Shown here one piece after another: positions 62,453 to 64,000 of a DNA stretch of 64,000 nt. The stretch lies in NCBI GenBank assembly GCA_002733125.1, contig NVUM01000004.1:77357-141356 (forward strand). Reading direction: 5' to 3'. The position numbers and the translations under genes were made by a program. Below the pieces are notes generated by a model that made no database searches, was not told where the DNA came from, and saw nothing but the letters and a program-made list of their open reading frames with translations. Each line of letters opens with the position of its first letter. The stretch's first letter is position 1. This DNA is from Porticoccus sp. Its GTDB lineage: Bacteria; Pseudomonadota; Gammaproteobacteria; Pseudomonadales; Porticoccaceae.

Positions 62453-64000
62453 TCAGAAGCTGTAACGTATCCCCAGCTCGAGACTCAGGCGCGCCTCGGG
62501 GGCGAATTCCCGCAGGAAGGATGTGGAGTTGCGGATTTCCTCATCCAGCAGGTTGTTGGCCTTGGCAAAAAACAGCCAATCCCCGGCAACAGTATCCACA
62601 TGGTAGTTGAAGTGGGCATCCAGGCGGGTGTAGCTGTCGGTATCCTCTTCAAATTCACCGGCGTGGTTCTGTTTCTTGACGTCGGTGAGCCGGAAGCCGG
62701 TGTGCCAGTTGTAGGCCTGATAATCCAGTGCTATGCCATAACGCAGTGGCGGGATTCGCGGCACATCACCGCCTTTATCGAGCTTGGCACGCACGTAATC
62801 ACCGAATATTTCCACCTGCCAGTTATCTCTGAATGGAACGACCAGTGAGGCTTCAGCACCCCTGAAGGTGGCATCCTGTTGCTGGAATTGATAGATATCC
62901 AGCTCCTCTTCCTCGTTTTCTTCGCCGGTATTTTTCTTGAAGATAAAATCATCAATTTTGTTGTAGAAAATACTCAGCTTCAGATCAACTGGTCCCTGGT
63001 AGCGGTAGCCCAGCTCAATATTGTGGCTGGTTTCCTCATCGAGGTCCCTATCGCCGACATCAAAACTCTGGCTGGCGAAGTGGGGTCCATTGGACAACAG
63101 TTCCTCAACGACGGGCGCACGATCTGCGCGGCTCAGTGACAGACTCAACGACTGCTCGTCGGTCACCTGCCAGAGGCTGCCGGCGGACAGGCTGTAAATG
63201 TTATGGCTGATTTTGGAACCGTTGTCCGGGTCTACGGTTTGCCGGTCAAAGCGTGCCCCGAGTTCATGGGTGAACTGGTTGTGCGTGGTTTCGCCCACCC
63301 AGAACAACCCACCCTGACGGATATCGGACTTGGGCACGAAGGCTTCATCGCCGATGGCGCCGAAGCGGCGATCTTCCAGCTGTGTACCAAAAGCGCCTTT
63401 CCAGCCGGCAATTTCCTGGTGTACCAGTTCTCCCCTGAATTCAAACGCTTCATTGAAGAATCTGGTGCCTTTTTCACCGCTTTCCAGTTCTATGTGCTCA
63501 TAGTCGTTATAGCCGAGACGGAAGCGGCCCAGTTCGATACCGGGCAGGATGTTTGCCCATTCGCCCTTCAGGTCGATCCGGGTCTGTTCCATATCGATGC
63601 GGATCAATTCAACTTCTTCATCGTGGTCATCTTCTTCGTGATGCCCGTGGGATCCCGGCGGTATGCCGTATTCATTGTTGATCTGGCTGAAAGACATACC
63701 GATAAAACCTTCATCGCCTATCCAGGATAATCCTGCACTGAAGGCGTCGGCCCGGGTGTCGGTATTTTCGATATAGCCACGGGTGCTTTCAGGCTCTTCA
63801 CCGGGTTCCGGTTCCTGGGCATAACCTTGTATCTTGAGGTCATTGCTTTCCCGGTAAATACCGTCCAGGTGCCACGCCCAGCTGCCGGCGCCGCCATCCA
63901 GTTTGAACACGGTGCTGTTCTGGTCGCTGGCGGTGTTATGGCGATATTCCACGGCACCTTCAAGCTTCTCGGGCACCTTGTCGGGAATCCGGTTGTCGAT
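62453..64000 (-). CDS. TonB-dependent receptor with His-rich loop, ZnuD-like (5' end beyond window)
   Basis: The last 515 residues of an outer-membrane receptor; the signal peptide and plug lie outside the window. The beta-barrel has VEYRHNTASDQNSTVFK, LSRADRAPVVEELLSNGP, the NIELGYRYQGPVDLKLSIFYNKIDDFIF segment, and a C-terminal aromatic strand ending in RYSF. An extracellular-type loop contains SHGHHEEDDHDEE, a His/Asp/Glu cluster like the zinc-binding loops of Neisseria ZnuD and similar receptors. Zinc uptake is therefore a reasonable inference; no zinc regulator or ABC transporter is in the window to support it. Confidence 0.8.
   Translation of the reverse strand: MDNRIPDKVPEKLEGAVEYRHNTASDQNSTVFKLDGGAGSWAWHLDGIYRESNDLKIQGYAQEPEPGEEPESTRGYIENTDTRADAFSAGLSWIGDEGFIGMSFSQINNEYGIPPGSHGHHEEDDHDEEVELIRIDMEQTRIDLKGEWANILPGIELGRFRLGYNDYEHIELESGEKGTRFFNEAFEFRGELVHQEIAGWKGAFGTQLEDRRFGAIGDEAFVPKSDIRQGGLFWVGETTHNQFTHELGARFDRQTVDPDNGSKISHNIYSLSAGSLWQVTDEQSLSLSLSRADRAPVVEELLSNGPHFASQSFDVGDRDLDEETSHNIELGYRYQGPVDLKLSIFYNKIDDFIFKKNTGEENEEEELDIYQFQQQDATFRGAEASLVVPFRDNWQVEIFGDYVRAKLDKGGDVPRIPPLRYGIALDYQAYNWHTGFRLTDVKKQNHAGEFEEDTDSYTRLDAHFNYHVDTVAGDWLFFAKANNLLDEEIRNSTSFLREFAPEARLSLELGIRYSF

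Overview
The window looks like the chromosome of a free-living gammaproteobacterium of the Pseudomonadales/Cellvibrionales type, probably marine. This is an inference from gene order rather than a search. The supporting blocks are ubiE-ubiJ-ubiB-hisI-hisE-tatABC, hslV-hslU-DUF971, a SPOR gene beside priA, asmA-mutY-yggX and pntAB. Coding density is high and base composition is moderately GC-rich. No rRNA, CRISPR array, integrase or complete insertion sequence was seen. One tRNA (Phe) is present.

Layout. 0-7.8 kb is acetate and pyrophosphate metabolism: ackA followed by the 5' end of a phosphoketolase gene (minus strand), a cNMP/CBS/DUF294 signalling protein overlapping a DEDD exonuclease, acs, ogt and ppa. 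8-12 kb holds an OmpA-like lipoprotein, an EAL phosphodiesterase and divergent hemN with a perfect FNR/ANR box. 11.9-15.9 kb is a TPP-riboswitch-controlled thiamine uptake operon: TonB receptor, YkoF-like protein, PnuT-like permease and a kinase. 15.9-20.8 kb is a five-gene minus-strand redox operon: an NAD(P)H/FAD/BFD reductase fused to a membrane b-type-like domain, an 11-haem cytochrome, a Tll0287-like haem lipoprotein, a monohaem cytochrome c and a globin. It is the best candidate in the window for an undescribed system.

21-26.3 kb is the ubiquinone/histidine/Tat operon. 26.3-34.4 kb carries an OlsF-like bifunctional acyltransferase, a GGDEF cyclase, a P-type ATPase with an altered M6 ion site, a CoA-transferase, a DUF3047 protein and a small zinc-ribbon membrane protein. 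34.4-38.3 kb is proteostasis (DUF971, HslU, HslV, Rieske, HtpX). 38.5-44.9 kb mixes envelope genes, cysE-dgkA, a repeat-containing hypothetical, smrA and a SPOR protein. 44.9-52.7 kb has priA, rpmE, a nuclease, a DUF4197 protein and pntAB. 52.9-56.8 kb has a FIST-GGDEF protein, a YqaA protein, an NlpE-META lipoprotein and a CIA30 protein.

56.8-58.7 kb is the one clearly accessory patch: a patatin phospholipase bracketed by inverted repeats beside tRNA-Phe. The window ends with yggX-mutY-asmA and a truncated TonB receptor with a His-rich loop.

Regulatory sites readable from sequence include the TPP riboswitch, the FNR/ANR box, an ackA promoter buried in an interrupted palindrome, a sigma-32-like promoter before hslVU, and strong sigma-70-like promoters for tRNA-Phe, ubiE, rpmE and the P-type ATPase. 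Three c-di-GMP enzymes (one EAL, two GGDEF) lie in the window.
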